Below, one piece after another: positions 1 through 9,500 of a DNA stretch of 64,000 nucleotides (within the stretch, counting starts at the first letter, position 1; each line of letters starts with the position of its first letter). Below the pieces are notes generated by a model that was given only the letters and a program-made list of their open reading frames with translations, ran no database searches and was not told the origin of the DNA. This DNA is from Bin55 sp965220235 (lineage in GTDB: Bacteria > Pseudomonadota > Gammaproteobacteria > Pseudomonadales > Azotimanducaceae). The stretch is taken from NCBI GenBank assembly GCA_965220235.1, contig OZ244815.1:2666001-2730000 (forward strand). Direction: 5' to 3'. A program made the translations under genes and the position numbers.

Positions 1-738
1 GGACGCATTGCAGATCTAGACGCTGATGTCGTAGCCATTCAAGAAGTCGAGAGCGCTAAAGCAGCCTATCGCGTGTTTCCCAAATCGGAGTGGGTGATCG
101 TGATGTCGGATCGACCTAACACGCGAGGTAGTGACAGTGGTTCGATCTGCTGGGGTACCCAAGATAAACGACTACGTCACCAAGCCACAGGAATCGCGAT
201 ACGACGTGGCGTCGACTTCGAAGTCAATCTGTCGTATGCGCACCTCGCTGGCGACAATCCAAATCAACGTTGGGGTACCGACGTGACGGTTCGTACCGAT
301 CAGCTCTCATTTCGAGTTCTTTCCGTCCATCTAGCATCTGGGTGCTGGGGTGCTGAGCAGGATGTTGACTCTGGTCGCTCGGATATCTGCACGACACTTC
401 GCGGCCAAGTCGCACGCTTGTCTGAATGGATCGCAGAAAGAAATGCCCGTAATGATGCCTTTGTCGTACTAGGCGACTTCAATAGACGCTTGGCGGTTTC
501 GGACGATTGGGCGGCCGCGCAGTTACTCGCTGCTGATCAAGACACAACACTCGCTACCGCTCATGTACGCGACGGTAAGACTCAAGACGAATGGTGCGAT
601 GCTCGCTACCCAGACCTCATCGACCACATTCTTGTATCAAACGATTTACTCGAGCATCTCAAGCGTGATTCGGTGATAGAGCATCCCCGAATTCGAGAAC
701 ACCCGGATCATTGCATCATTTCTTCTATCATCGAATAG
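1..738 (+). CDS. Endonuclease/exonuclease/phosphatase-fold protein, 5' end outside window
   Basis: The reading frame is open from the first base, so the true start lies upstream; 245 residues are visible. Near the beginning the frame reads VVAIQEVE, the metal-binding QE motif of the EEP (DNase I/exonuclease III-like) superfamily. Further on come VLGDFNRR (the GDFN motif), LIDHILVS and a terminal HPDHCIIS, which corresponds to the catalytic SDH motif. The fold is therefore a Mg-dependent phosphodiesterase or phosphatase. The substrate (nucleic acid, phospholipid or inositol phosphate) cannot be decided from this fragment. The gene is convergent with ligA, 38 bases away. I am confident of the superfamily but not of the exact function. 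Confidence 0.85.
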   Translation, partial: GRIADLDADVVAIQEVESAKAAYRVFPKSEWVIVMSDRPNTRGSDSGSICWGTQDKRLRHQATGIAIRRGVDFEVNLSYAHLAGDNPNQRWGTDVTVRTDQLSFRVLSVHLASGCWGAEQDVDSGRSDICTTLRGQVARLSEWIAERNARNDAFVVLGDFNRRLAVSDDWAAAQLLAADQDTTLATAHVRDGKTQDEWCDARYPDLIDHILVSNDLLEHLKRDSVIEHPRIREHPDHCIISSIIE

Positions 739-776
739 ATGGTGAAGCCTGTCTCACTCACAACAATGATGACTGA

Positions 777-2762
777 CTAACCGATTAAATCGTCGAACTC
801 CGATTCGTCCAAGATTCTGATGCCTAATTCTTCTGCCTTGACGAGCTTTGATCCCGCATTCTCACCCGCAAACACATGAGTGGTGTTTTTCGAAACGGAC
901 CCGCTCACCTTAGCCCCTCGCGCTACTAGTAGAGATTTAACTTCCGTGCGGGGTCGAGAGGTCTTTCCAGTTAAGACCCAAATCTGACCTTCCAGGCTCG
1001 AGTCTACTGAGGTGTTAGATTCCGGCCAATGAACACCCAACTCGACCAAACGTCTTGCTTCATCACGGTTTACTTCGATGGCGAAGAAATCGACCACATT
1101 ACGCGCAATCGTTTCTGCAATGTTGTCGACGTCAAGGAGCGTTTCGAAATCAACCGCGATCAACGCTTCTAATGTCGGAAAACGATCGGCCAGGATCGCG
1201 GACGTATCTTCACCGATATTGCGAATGCCGAGGCTATTGATAAATCGCGGATAAGTGGTCTCTTTCGCGTTCTCGATGGCGTCCAGGAGCGCTTGCGCGC
1301 TCTGCTCACCCATCCGCTCTAATTCGACCAGTGCTTCTTTCGCTAGCGTGAATATATCCGAATTTCGTTTGATAAGACCCTCATTCAGAAGCTGCTCCAC
1401 CCGTTTTGTGCCCATCCCTTTTATGTCGAGACACTCGCGTGAGCAAAAGTAGATCACCGCGTTTTGCAATTGAGCAGGACACGATAGTTGAGCCGGACAT
1501 CTCAAGATCGCTTCGTCGTCGCCGCGCGTTAACTTGGTTCCGCAAGAGGGACACACCTCTGGTGCTTCTATCAATTCGCCTTCCCCGGCTTCGACCACCC
1601 GCACGATCTTCGGTATGACATCACCCGCTCTTCGTAACAGCACCGTCGAGCCTCTGCGAATGCCGAGTCGTTCAATCTCGTCCTGGTTATGGAGCGTTGC
1701 ATTGCTCACTGTCACTCGATCCACTTGAACAGGGTCCAACCGAGCCACCGGTGTTACCGCTCCGGTTCGACCGACTTGATATTCGACATCGAGCAGTGTG
1801 GTACTCGCGTCAACTGGTGGGTACTTGAACGCGATCGCCCACCGCGGCTGACGAATGTAAAACCCAAGATCTCTTTGTGTACCTAAGTCGTCGACTTTGA
1901 TCACAACACCGTCGATCTCGTATGGCAACCCATCGCGTTGTTCGCCGAGTCTAGCGATGTAGTCGACGCATGCTGAACCGTTTTCACAGCGCTCCACGAA
2001 TTCATTCACGCGACAGCCCCATTTGTGCAAATCGTTGATCGCATCGAGATGACTTTGAGGCTGGTAGTCGTCGCTATGAGCGCCGATTGAGTAACAATAG
2101 ATCGAGAGTGGACGCTTCGCCGTCATCGTCGGATCTTTTTGGCGCAAACTGCCAGCAGCGCTATTTCGCGGCGAGACGAACAGCCGTTCTCCGTTCGCTG
2201 CAGCCAATCGGTTGTAAGCGTCGAAGTCCTCGATCGTGATGTATACCTCGCCTCGAATTTCTACCCACTCGGGGACGTCGTCGCTCAACAACCTTAGCGG
2301 TACGGCACTTATGGTCTTTACATTTGCGGTGATTAATTCACCAACGGTGCCGTCGCCTCGAGTGGCAGCTCGGGTAAGAATTCCGTTTTCGTAAAGTAGA
2401 TTGACCGCTACACCGTCGAATTTTGGTTCGCAGACGAGACTACCTATATCGCGATCCAATTCCGTGCTGCAGCGTCGCAACCAAGCATCGAATTCTTCTT
2501 CAGTCGTACATTTGCCGAGTGACAACATCGGTGCGCGATGCTCAACAGATTGGAACGCATCGATCGGTGCGCCACCGACCCTTTGTGAAGGGGAATCCGG
2601 AGTGATTAGTTCCGGATTCTCACCTTCGATTGCTAACAGTCGATCATATAACTCGTCATATTCTGAGTCGCTGACCTCCGGGTCGTCCAATACGTAATAC
2701 CTGTGGGCATGGTAACGCAGGGCTTCCCGAATCTTCTCCAGGTCGCTGATCAACTGTTGCAA
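777..2762 (-). CDS. ligA: NAD-dependent DNA ligase LigA
   Basis: LigA seals single-strand nicks in DNA using NAD+ and is essential for replication and repair. The protein is 661 residues, the normal length. Visible parts in order: the Ia NAD-binding domain (HRYYVLDDPEVSDSEYD near residue 20), the adenylation active site EPKFDG with the nucleophilic lysine near residue 114, the OB fold, a four-cysteine zinc finger starting CPSCG, helix-hairpin-helix repeats and a C-terminal BRCT domain (QIWVLTGK...). The start is TTG; an in-frame stop lies just upstream, and no strong Shine-Dalgarno was seen. It lies 60 bases downstream of zipA on the same strand. zipA-ligA is the conserved gammaproteobacterial order, usually following smc, which here sits 10 kb away. 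Confidence 0.97.
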   Translation of the reverse strand: MQQLISDLEKIREALRYHAHRYYVLDDPEVSDSEYDELYDRLLAIEGENPELITPDSPSQRVGGAPIDAFQSVEHRAPMLSLGKCTTEEEFDAWLRRCSTELDRDIGSLVCEPKFDGVAVNLLYENGILTRAATRGDGTVGELITANVKTISAVPLRLLSDDVPEWVEIRGEVYITIEDFDAYNRLAAANGERLFVSPRNSAAGSLRQKDPTMTAKRPLSIYCYSIGAHSDDYQPQSHLDAINDLHKWGCRVNEFVERCENGSACVDYIARLGEQRDGLPYEIDGVVIKVDDLGTQRDLGFYIRQPRWAIAFKYPPVDASTTLLDVEYQVGRTGAVTPVARLDPVQVDRVTVSNATLHNQDEIERLGIRRGSTVLLRRAGDVIPKIVRVVEAGEGELIEAPEVCPSCGTKLTRGDDEAILRCPAQLSCPAQLQNAVIYFCSRECLDIKGMGTKRVEQLLNEGLIKRNSDIFTLAKEALVELERMGEQSAQALLDAIENAKETTYPRFINSLGIRNIGEDTSAILADRFPTLEALIAVDFETLLDVDNIAETIARNVVDFFAIEVNRDEARRLVELGVHWPESNTSVDSSLEGQIWVLTGKTSRPRTEVKSLLVARGAKVSGSVSKNTTHVFAGENAGSKLVKAEELGIRILDESEFDDLIG

Positions 2763-2822
2763 AGATTTACATGCTTAATTGACACCCGATAGTTATATTG
2801 AAGAATGTCCAAGCTCACAGCA

Positions 2823-4265
2823 TCAATATTGCTCGGCACGAGTCGGCAAATCATCGCTCGGCGCGAATTCGTTTCGACTAATTGCAGTACGTTTCGCCGT
2901 ATCGTCCAGAGTTCGCGGGAATGCAATGCTCAGATCACGTTTGAGTTGGTTGTAGTCGCCTTGGGTCAGTCGTGATATGTTCCCACTGATGTCCTTACGA
3001 CCGTCGTAAATAACCAGTGGTCTCGAACTCAACTCACTGAAGAATCCAATCGCCAAGTTCGCGACTTTCAACATCTCGTTCAGCGTTGCCAATGGGTCAA
3101 CACAATCACTTGGCCGAAAATAGAGCCGGAACCCACGTGTTTCCAAATTGTGTTTCACCAAGGTTCCGATCGAGGTATCTTCGTAATTACGAACGCGAAT
3201 AGCACCTTTTTCAACCATCGACTTGTACTGTAAGTGGTATTCCTCGTCGAGGTAAATAAACCCACGCTTATTCAGGAACGCAGCCAAGTGTTCCCCGCGG
3301 ATGTCTCGAAAGATCTGACCTTCCTCATCGCTAATGAGACATACCGAAACAACTGAGATGCTGAGACCATCAACGTTGGCTCCCGTACCTACCCGTTTCG
3401 CCTCGCTGGTACGATGATCAAACGGCACAACATTCTCGTCCACTTCAGCCTCAATCGACTGATCATCTTCTTGATCGTCATACGAAGCAGAAACTAGCTC
3501 TCCATTGACCGGAGAATCGGTTGTTGGCATGTAGGCATCACTTGTGCTATGTAGAACCTCGTCATCGACGAACTCACTCTCGCTAGCTTGTGTCGCTTCT
3601 TCTTCGACACCTATGTATTCGTTGTTTTCAAATGAACCAGAATCGATAGGGGTTTCTTCAGGCTGATCCAAGTCGTATTCATCGTCGTAACTTGAAGCCC
3701 ATGCATCGGTCATTTCCTCATCTGCATAGACGTAATCGATACCGCCTTCCGCGCCATTTGAAGCGTTCGATTCCTCAAGCTGTTCAATCTCGCTCAGACG
3801 AGCGATAGCGTCTTCGGAGCTCGCCTCGTAGTCACTTACTTCAGCACTACTGCCATTTGGTTCCGAGAAGGCATCATCTGTATCTTCGACCCGCACTTCC
3901 TCATGATCCAATGCGTCATCTTCACCATTTGCGTGTGCAGCGACGTGCTCGATGGGACCCGTAGGTTTCTGAGGGAGGTCAAAGTCGAACTGGAAGCCTT
4001 CACCTTCGTCGTCAGCTGGAGCTTTTCTTCGTGCGCCAGAAACGACTTCATGGTTATCGTTTGGAATGGACGGGAGGTCTGAGTCCCTATTACGACGCAA
4101 ACCGAGACCCCGTCTTCGGGTATGGTCGGGTAGTTTATTTCTACCTCGATATTGCCCTCGGATGCGGATATATATGCTCGAAAAGATGATCGTAGCAAAT
4201 AACGCGAAAGCAAAAACTACTAACAGCTGGCTACTGGAAAGAGCGCCTACTCCTAAGAATTCCAT
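2823..4265 (-). CDS. zipA: Cell division protein ZipA
   Basis: ZipA anchors FtsZ to the inner membrane at the division site. The 480-residue protein has the expected parts: an N-terminal membrane helix (about residues 10-33), a short basic stretch rich in Arg, a very acidic, low-complexity linker of about 240 residues, and a C-terminal FtsZ-binding domain beginning near GLSISVVSVCL. The linker is long for the family. The ATG is preceded by GGAGG at good spacing. It is followed 60 bases later by ligA. In most gammaproteobacteria smc is directly upstream; here a 10 kb block intervenes and zipA appears to have its own promoter. The linker gives no clean homology, so the assignment rests on architecture, C-terminal domain and synteny. 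Confidence 0.9.
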   Translation of the reverse strand: MEFLGVGALSSSQLLVVFAFALFATIIFSSIYIRIRGQYRGRNKLPDHTRRRGLGLRRNRDSDLPSIPNDNHEVVSGARRKAPADDEGEGFQFDFDLPQKPTGPIEHVAAHANGEDDALDHEEVRVEDTDDAFSEPNGSSAEVSDYEASSEDAIARLSEIEQLEESNASNGAEGGIDYVYADEEMTDAWASSYDDEYDLDQPEETPIDSGSFENNEYIGVEEEATQASESEFVDDEVLHSTSDAYMPTTDSPVNGELVSASYDDQEDDQSIEAEVDENVVPFDHRTSEAKRVGTGANVDGLSISVVSVCLISDEEGQIFRDIRGEHLAAFLNKRGFIYLDEEYHLQYKSMVEKGAIRVRNYEDTSIGTLVKHNLETRGFRLYFRPSDCVDPLATLNEMLKVANLAIGFFSELSSRPLVIYDGRKDISGNISRLTQGDYNQLKRDLSIAFPRTLDDTAKRTAISRNEFAPSDDLPTRAEQY

Positions 4266-4312
4266 GGAGACCTCCGTGTCTCGGATAGGTCAATTCCGTT
4301 TGACCCGCAATC

Positions 4313-4341
4313 AGTTTAGCAAAATTATTAAACAATGTAAA
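4313..4341 (-). promoter_or_regulatory. Candidate sigma70 promoter for zipA-ligA
   Basis: On the minus strand a TTTACA -35-like box (4336-4341) and a TAAACT -10-like box (4313-4318) are separated by exactly 17 bases, about 50 bases before the zipA ATG and next to a strongly AT-rich tract (4320-4400). This would give zipA-ligA independent transcription now that they are separated from smc. It rests on box match and spacing only. Confidence 0.4.
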
Positions 4342-4644
4342 GGCTTTGATATAAAAGGGATTTTTCTATTAATATATAAATATGTATAGTATATATTCTA
4401 CGATTTCGTAACACACCAAGTTACGTTTTAGCGATCGCATACACACCAAACTTCGCTAATACACCCCTTGATTCATATCAAACCCCTTCAGCACGACTGT
4501 CGATATCTTCTTGTTAGCACCAGAATTTCTTATTCATCGAAATCTACATGTTCCTTAAAGGAAATTGCTACTGGGAAGACTCAATTCCCGCTTTTCCGAG
4601 TTGTGTCAAGAGTTTTCTGCAAAAACATATTAACGAGGTCTCGG

Positions 4645-4666
4645 TGACAGACCCGCGGGTCTGTCA
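4645..4666. repeat. Perfect 22-bp palindrome
   Basis: The two arms TGACAGACCCG and CGGGTCTGTCA are exact reverse complements with no loop. It lies between zipA and a transposase relic. There is no T-tract after it on either strand, so it is not a classic terminator. It may be a mobile-element hairpin, a protein-binding site or a regulatory structure. Confidence 0.6.
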
Positions 4667-4777
4667 TCGAAGTTGCGATCGAAGTTCGTTTCATACCGCT
4701 TTCGACCACGATTCAACGGGCGTTTCATGAACTTGAATGAGTCCGATCTCGCCGGTCAAATAGCGTTTGCCTGAGAT

Positions 4778-5278
4778 CTAGTGGTCGTGTGTTTCGGCCG
4801 CAAGCGCTCGAATCAGCCGTAGACATGACGCCGCATGCGGGAAGATTCGAATCACGCGGATCCGACGCCGGATCTCCTCGTTGAACCGTTCCAGCATGTT
4901 CGTCGATTTCATGCGACGGCGATGGCGAAGGGGTAACCGATACACCGAGAACGTCTCCTCGATGTGTTCCTCGACCCAACCGACCAACTTGTCGCAACCC
5001 GCTTCATCACCCCAACGCGCCACCCAGGTCCAGAGTGCCTGACGGGCCTGGTCCACATGTTCGTGATCCCAGATTCCTTTCAGTCATGCACACAGCCCGC
5101 GTCCGTCTTGCGCGTCGTATGGTTGCTGGCGTTGCGCAGAAAATGCACCGCACAGCGTTGCCAGAGCGCCGTCGTGAACACCTTTTCGATCGCACGTTTC
5201 AAACCTTCATCGCTGTCCGACGCCACGTACTGGACCCCGTGCAAGCCGCGTTCCTTCAAGCCCTTGTCACGCGACATC
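4778..5278 (-). pseudogene. Mutator/IS256-type transposase, 5'-truncated and frameshifted
   Basis: The C-terminal half of a mutator-family (IS256-like) DDE transposase. From upstream to downstream the frame reads VASDSDEGLKRAIEKVF and LWQRCAVHFLRNASNHTT (the WQRC.vHf.RN signature). After a one-base deletion near 5083 it continues as LKGIWDHEHVDQARQALW and ends with STNMLERFNEEIRRR and RVIRIFPHAASCLRL, the typical family C-terminus. The N-terminal catalytic half is missing: the coding sequence stops exactly where the IS21-like end repeats begin (5279). Truncation plus frameshift make it inactive. It documents an old transposition event between smc and zipA. Confidence 0.85.
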
Positions 5279-5314
5279 GAAACTGCAGGTCAAACGACAC
5301 TGAAACTGCAGGTC
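5279..5314. repeat. Tandem 13-bp repeats resembling an IS21-family terminus
   Basis: GAAACTGCAGGTC occurs at 5279-5291 and again at 5302-5314, a 23-base period. Short tandem repeats with this kind of spacing are typical of IS21-family ends. The repeats sit directly between the broken mutator transposase and an istA-like coding fragment, as expected if an IS21-type element inserted into the older element. Confidence 0.55.
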
Positions 5315-5440
5315 TCAGTATTGGGGATTTAACGCATGTAGACGCGCATTGAAGACCGCGGCCGCGTCCTTCTGACGGGGCGTGTCGATCAGCGCCTTCG
5401 CGTTGTCCATCAAGACCGTATTTGGAATCCCGCCGAAATG
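5315..5440 (-). pseudogene. IS21-type IstA transposase fragment
   Basis: On the minus strand an open stretch of 41 residues reads HFGGIPNTVLMDNAKALID and then VFNARLHALNPQY before a stop. This matches the integrase-core segment of IstA (FGGvP..vl.DNaKalv...FN..f.af). Only this small internal piece survives. It is bordered on one side by the terminal repeats and on the other by the truncated fecR. Internal deletion has removed the rest of istA and all of istB. Confidence 0.7.
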
Positions 5441-6138
5441 GCCAATACGCTACCGCTATTGGCGAACAGCGTACTGTATCCCTGCCGGATGGATCAGAAG
5501 TTCACGTCAATACCAACAGCCATCTAGAAGTCACCTATGAGGCGCGGCGTTCTCTCAGGTTACTGCAGGGGGAGGCGTTCTTTGATGTTGCGCCGGACGC
5601 CGAAAAACCATTCGTCGTCAGCGCGGGGCGTGGTGAAGTAGTCGCGATCGGGACCGCATTCGCGGTCCGCCTCGAAACGACAGAATCCGTGCGCGTTACG
5701 GTCAGTGAAGGTCTGGTAACCGTTGGCCATGCAGTCAGCGACGCCCTTCGTCTGCAACCCACAGAGACTATCGATAAGACCATGCAGGTGAGCACGGGGG
5801 AGACAGTCGTATTTGATGGCGCGACGATTGATCTCCTACAAACACTCGACTTGCCGGAGTTGTCCGGGCGACTTGCCTGGCGCAACGGCATGCTCAGGTT
5901 CACTGATGAGTCGTTGTCTAACGTTATCGCTGAAGTTACCCGCTACACACCGCGAGAGATTGTGATTTCAGACCCCAGTCTGCGAGACCTGGCGTTTAGT
6001 GGCTATTTTCGCACTCGTGACACGGCGGCGCTGTGGAGCACCTTATCTGCCGACTTCAACATCTCCGCCATGCAAGTGGATGGTGATGTCATCTATCTGC
6101 AACACCCTTACGCCCCAAGAGTCAAGCCTCGTCAGTAG
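5440..6138 (+). pseudogene. FecR-family anti-sigma/sensor protein, N-terminus lost
   Basis: FecR proteins sit in the inner membrane and relay the state of a TonB-dependent receptor to an ECF sigma factor. The surviving 232 residues carry the periplasmic FecR domain: IGEQRTVSLPDGSEVHVNT, LLQGEAFFDVAPDAEKPFVV, GTAFAVRL and VTVSEGLVTV, followed by a C-terminal STN-like tail (ITRY-type segment and GYFRTRD). The N-terminal cytoplasmic helix bundle and membrane segment are absent because the IS21 remnant abuts the frame at about 5440; the frame continues into IS sequence (TTG at 5422) with no native start. No sigma-factor gene is present. The fragment can probably no longer signal. Confidence 0.8.
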
Positions 6139-6143
6139 ATGAT

Positions 6144-6500
6144 ATGGCGGATTCTCTTTCCCCTGTTGTCATAGTTCCTCAGGCATACCGCGGGATTGCT
6201 CGATCTACCTTGATCGGCGTCCTTTTGGTGAGTTTGAGCACCGTGTCGATTGCCGACGATTCGGGTCCGTTTGACATAGCGGCTCAGTCGGTCGAAGTGT
6301 CGCTGAATGAATTTGCATTGTAGGCCGAACAGAGTATTCTTGTTGTTCGCTGCGGAGCAGGTGCGGGGGTGACCACGCGCCGCCGACATGGCGAGTTCAC
6401 AGTTGAAGCCGCATCGACACATTGACAAGGTTGTTGGCGGGAACCCGACTTCAAGGTCGGATCAACGAATGGTGTGTGTTGACGGTGACACCGATGACAG
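6144..6500 (+). pseudogene. Decayed STN-domain (secretin/TonB short domain) gene
   Basis: From an ATG at 6144 the frame gives a signal-peptide-like start (STLIGVLLVSLSTVSIA) and then FDIAAQSVEVSLNEFAL, the beginning of an STN domain. A TAG follows immediately (about 6327), then AEQSILVV continues in frame. After a frame change near 6420 the other frame shows LTRLLAGTRLQGRINE and VLTVTP, the end of the same domain. One stop and at least one frameshift therefore interrupt it. In intact receptor loci this domain lies N-terminal to, or just upstream of, the TonB-dependent receptor and talks to FecR. Its loss fits the truncated fecR next door. Confidence 0.65.
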
Positions 6501-6544
6501 ACGTTGCGGCGTCCGCAACTAAGGAGAGCACGGAGAGAGATTCA

Positions 6545-9500
6545 ATGCAGATTAAAAATAGCCCAATACTTGGCCGCATCGTCGCGGCCATCGCTTCGGC
6601 CATATTCGTCGCTAGCGCGCCGGTGACAGCCGCGCAAGACGCGGGCACTGACACATCCGGCGAAGTCGAGGAAATCGTAGTGACCGGCAGCCACATCAAA
6701 TGGGAAAACCAAGCCGACCTGGCATCGCCAATCGACGTGGTTGGCCTGGAAGACATCGCCGCTAACGGCTGGTCCAGCATCGAAGACATTGCCGAAACTC
6801 TTACTTTCAATACCAGCTCTAGCGGGCGCACCGGACTGCTGTCCACTTGCTGCGGCTCGGAGCGAGGTATTGAGCTCAGAGGGCTTGGCTCGGGATCGAC
6901 GTTAGTCCTGCAGAACGGCAAACGTGTCGCATCAAATGGCCAGGGTTCGATCGACGACGATATGACCAATATCAAGGCGCTAATGCCGGTAATCGCGATT
7001 GATCGTATGGAAACGCTGCTCGACGGCGCCGCAGCGATATACGGATCCGATGCCGTTGCGGGCGTTGTGAACATCATACCGCGCAAGAACTTCGAAGGGT
7101 TCGAAATGCGCGCCGGCAGCAAGAACATTGAAGGTTCCGGCCAGTGGGAGTTCCAGATGATCGCGGGGTTACAGAACGACCAGATGCGCGGGATGGTCGC
7201 AGTCGGTTTTACCCATCAGGATCCTCTAAGAAACCACGAGCGACCGTTTAGGCTAATCAACAATACCTCCGGCAACGGCAGTCCCGGCACGTATAGGCTG
7301 CACGAGCGACCGCTCGCCGACGACGGCGTTAGCGATCTCGTGGTCAACAATAGCGAGCGCGTCATTAACTACACCCAGCTGTGGGATCAAGCCACCGACA
7401 CGTCGAACCTCGACGCGGACGGGCGCATCGCGTCCGGGCCGTTTGCGGGGCAGGCGCCGGTCACCAGCCTTCGGGTCGCCGATCCGCACTGTATTCCCGG
7501 TATCGTGGAGGACTTTCCAGGCGGACGTATTATGGAGTGGAATGCCGACGGTTCCTCACCACCCACGACAGGCGACCTCGGTGCCGTCGTCCCTGGCGGC
7601 GGGCAGTTCGCCCCGGCGTTTAGTGGTGCGCCTTGGGGCGTAGGCAGCTGTCTATACTCCTTTCAGCCGAGCAACTCGATCACACCTGAGGACGACATTT
7701 TGGTGGGCTACACCAACTGGGGACTCGACATCGCCCCCGGTCAGGACATCGAGTTCGAATACAGTATGCGATGGACGGAGCAGGCCGCGGAGTACACGCC
7801 GAGCGTACCGATGACCAACGGCATGCCGGTGGTTCCGGCAAGCAACCCGCTCAATCCCTTTAATCAGGACGTCCCCTGGACAGGGCGCCCGCTCGGCAAT
7901 GCGTACCGATACTCACCTGTCGACGCCCGTCAGGAGGACGATTTCCAGTCACATCGCTTCGCCGTCACCCACAACCTCGACTTCGGCCAGTATCTGGAAG
8001 GGGAGATGGCCTCGACATGGGGCGTTAGCGTCTCTGGACAGTACTCGTGGGACCGCATATCGGAGCGCGACCGCGACACCCATCTGCTGCGGCTGCAGTA
8101 CGCGCTGCAAGGCTACGGTGGAAGCAATTGCGATGTCCGCTTCGACGGACCCGGACCCGGTACCGCTGCGGGGACGGGTAACTGTTACTACTGGAGCCCG
8201 TTTGCTGCAGACATCTACCTCGACACGTTCGATTCGAACTCCGGCCATGCGTCGGCATTTCGGGTGGACAGTGATGGCAATGTCGTGAAAGCGACCCCCG
8301 AAGAAACCTATGATGTCATCGAATGGTTCATCGCAGACTCGGAGAGCTTCAACGAGCGTGAGCTGTACGTCGTCGAAGGTATCGCTGCCGGTGACATCTT
8401 CGCGCTGCCGGACGGCAACGCTGCGCTCGCGGTTGGCTTCCAGCATCGTCGCGATGAGTTCGAACGCTTCGATACGGCGTTTCAGGAGTCGTTGAATCAA
8501 GGCTTTTTACCGCCCCAACGCGGGGGTGAAGGTCGCCGCTCCGTGGACGCTGTCTTTGCTGAGCTCAGTATACCGTTGCACGACACCTTAGACGTCCAGT
8601 TTGCGGTGCGTCGCGAGGAGTACAGCGGGGGGCTCAACAGCACCGACCCGAAAGCCGGTATCAAATGGAGCCCTACGGACTGGCTATCGTTGCGCGGCAG
8701 CTACTCAACGTCGTTTAAAGCGCCGTCGCTGAGGTTTGCTGTCGGCACCGACAGCACGGGTTTTGTGGAAGAGATCCGGGACCCGATCGATCCGGTCGAG
8801 TTCAACTCGGGCTCCGGCACGTTTAGAACGGTCTTGATCGGGAAGAACCCTGATCTCGATCCCGAGGAGTCGGAGAACTTCAACTTCGGTGCCTCGTTAC
8901 TACCCGAGTTGCCTTGGGGTGACGGCAATCACTCTCTGCAGTTGGACTTCGACTACTTCACGTTCGATTTCGAGAATCGCTTTCAGTACACGCCGTCAAG
9001 CCAGGTCGTCACTGCAGATCCGTGCGGACCGAATGTGGTTCGAGACACCGTCAACTTGATCCCCGACCCGTTGCTCGAAAATGACCCGACCGGGAACTGC
9101 GGCTCGGGTCCAGTGGGTAGCGTCCTGATCGTCAAACAGTCGTTCCAGAACTCGGGTGGAGTTAATATATCCGGAACCGACTTCAAAGCGAAGTACTCCT
9201 TCGATATCGGCGAGACCAACGTGACGATACGCAGCCAGACTTCGATGATGCTCGCCTACGACATCCGCAATACCCCGACCAGTGCCGTCATAGACGGCGT
9301 TGGTTACACCAACGACGGCAACGCGGGGAGCCCTGTACCGAAGATACGCTCCAACATGTTCTTAAATGTGAACAGGGGTAACCACGCATTGAATACCACG
9401 GTTCGCTACATCAGCAAGATGAAAGACGACGTCTTTGGCGACCGCAGCCCGACCGTTCCCGATGTCGACGCCCACACGGAGGTGGATTTGCAGTACCAGT

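Larger units (their letters stand above)
4266..4777. other. Non-coding left edge of the inserted block
   Basis: About 500 bases without a supportable gene. The zipA-proximal part is AT-rich and holds the candidate zipA promoter. The distal part holds a perfect 22-bp palindrome (4645-4666) and then runs into the transposase relic. Short frames here have no recognisable protein similarity. The junction between ancestral sequence and insertion probably lies in this stretch, but I could not fix it to a base. Confidence 0.5.

Noticed and set aside
5436..5465. GCCAATA/TATTGGC inverted repeat at the fecR border
   Set aside because: Only 7 bp arms with a 9-base spacer, inside coding sequence of the FecR fragment; likely chance.
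6451..7128. 225-residue frame opposite the start of the TonB receptor
   Set aside because: Its composition mirrors the receptor codons and there are no recognisable motifs. The plus strand has a signal peptide and plug domain.
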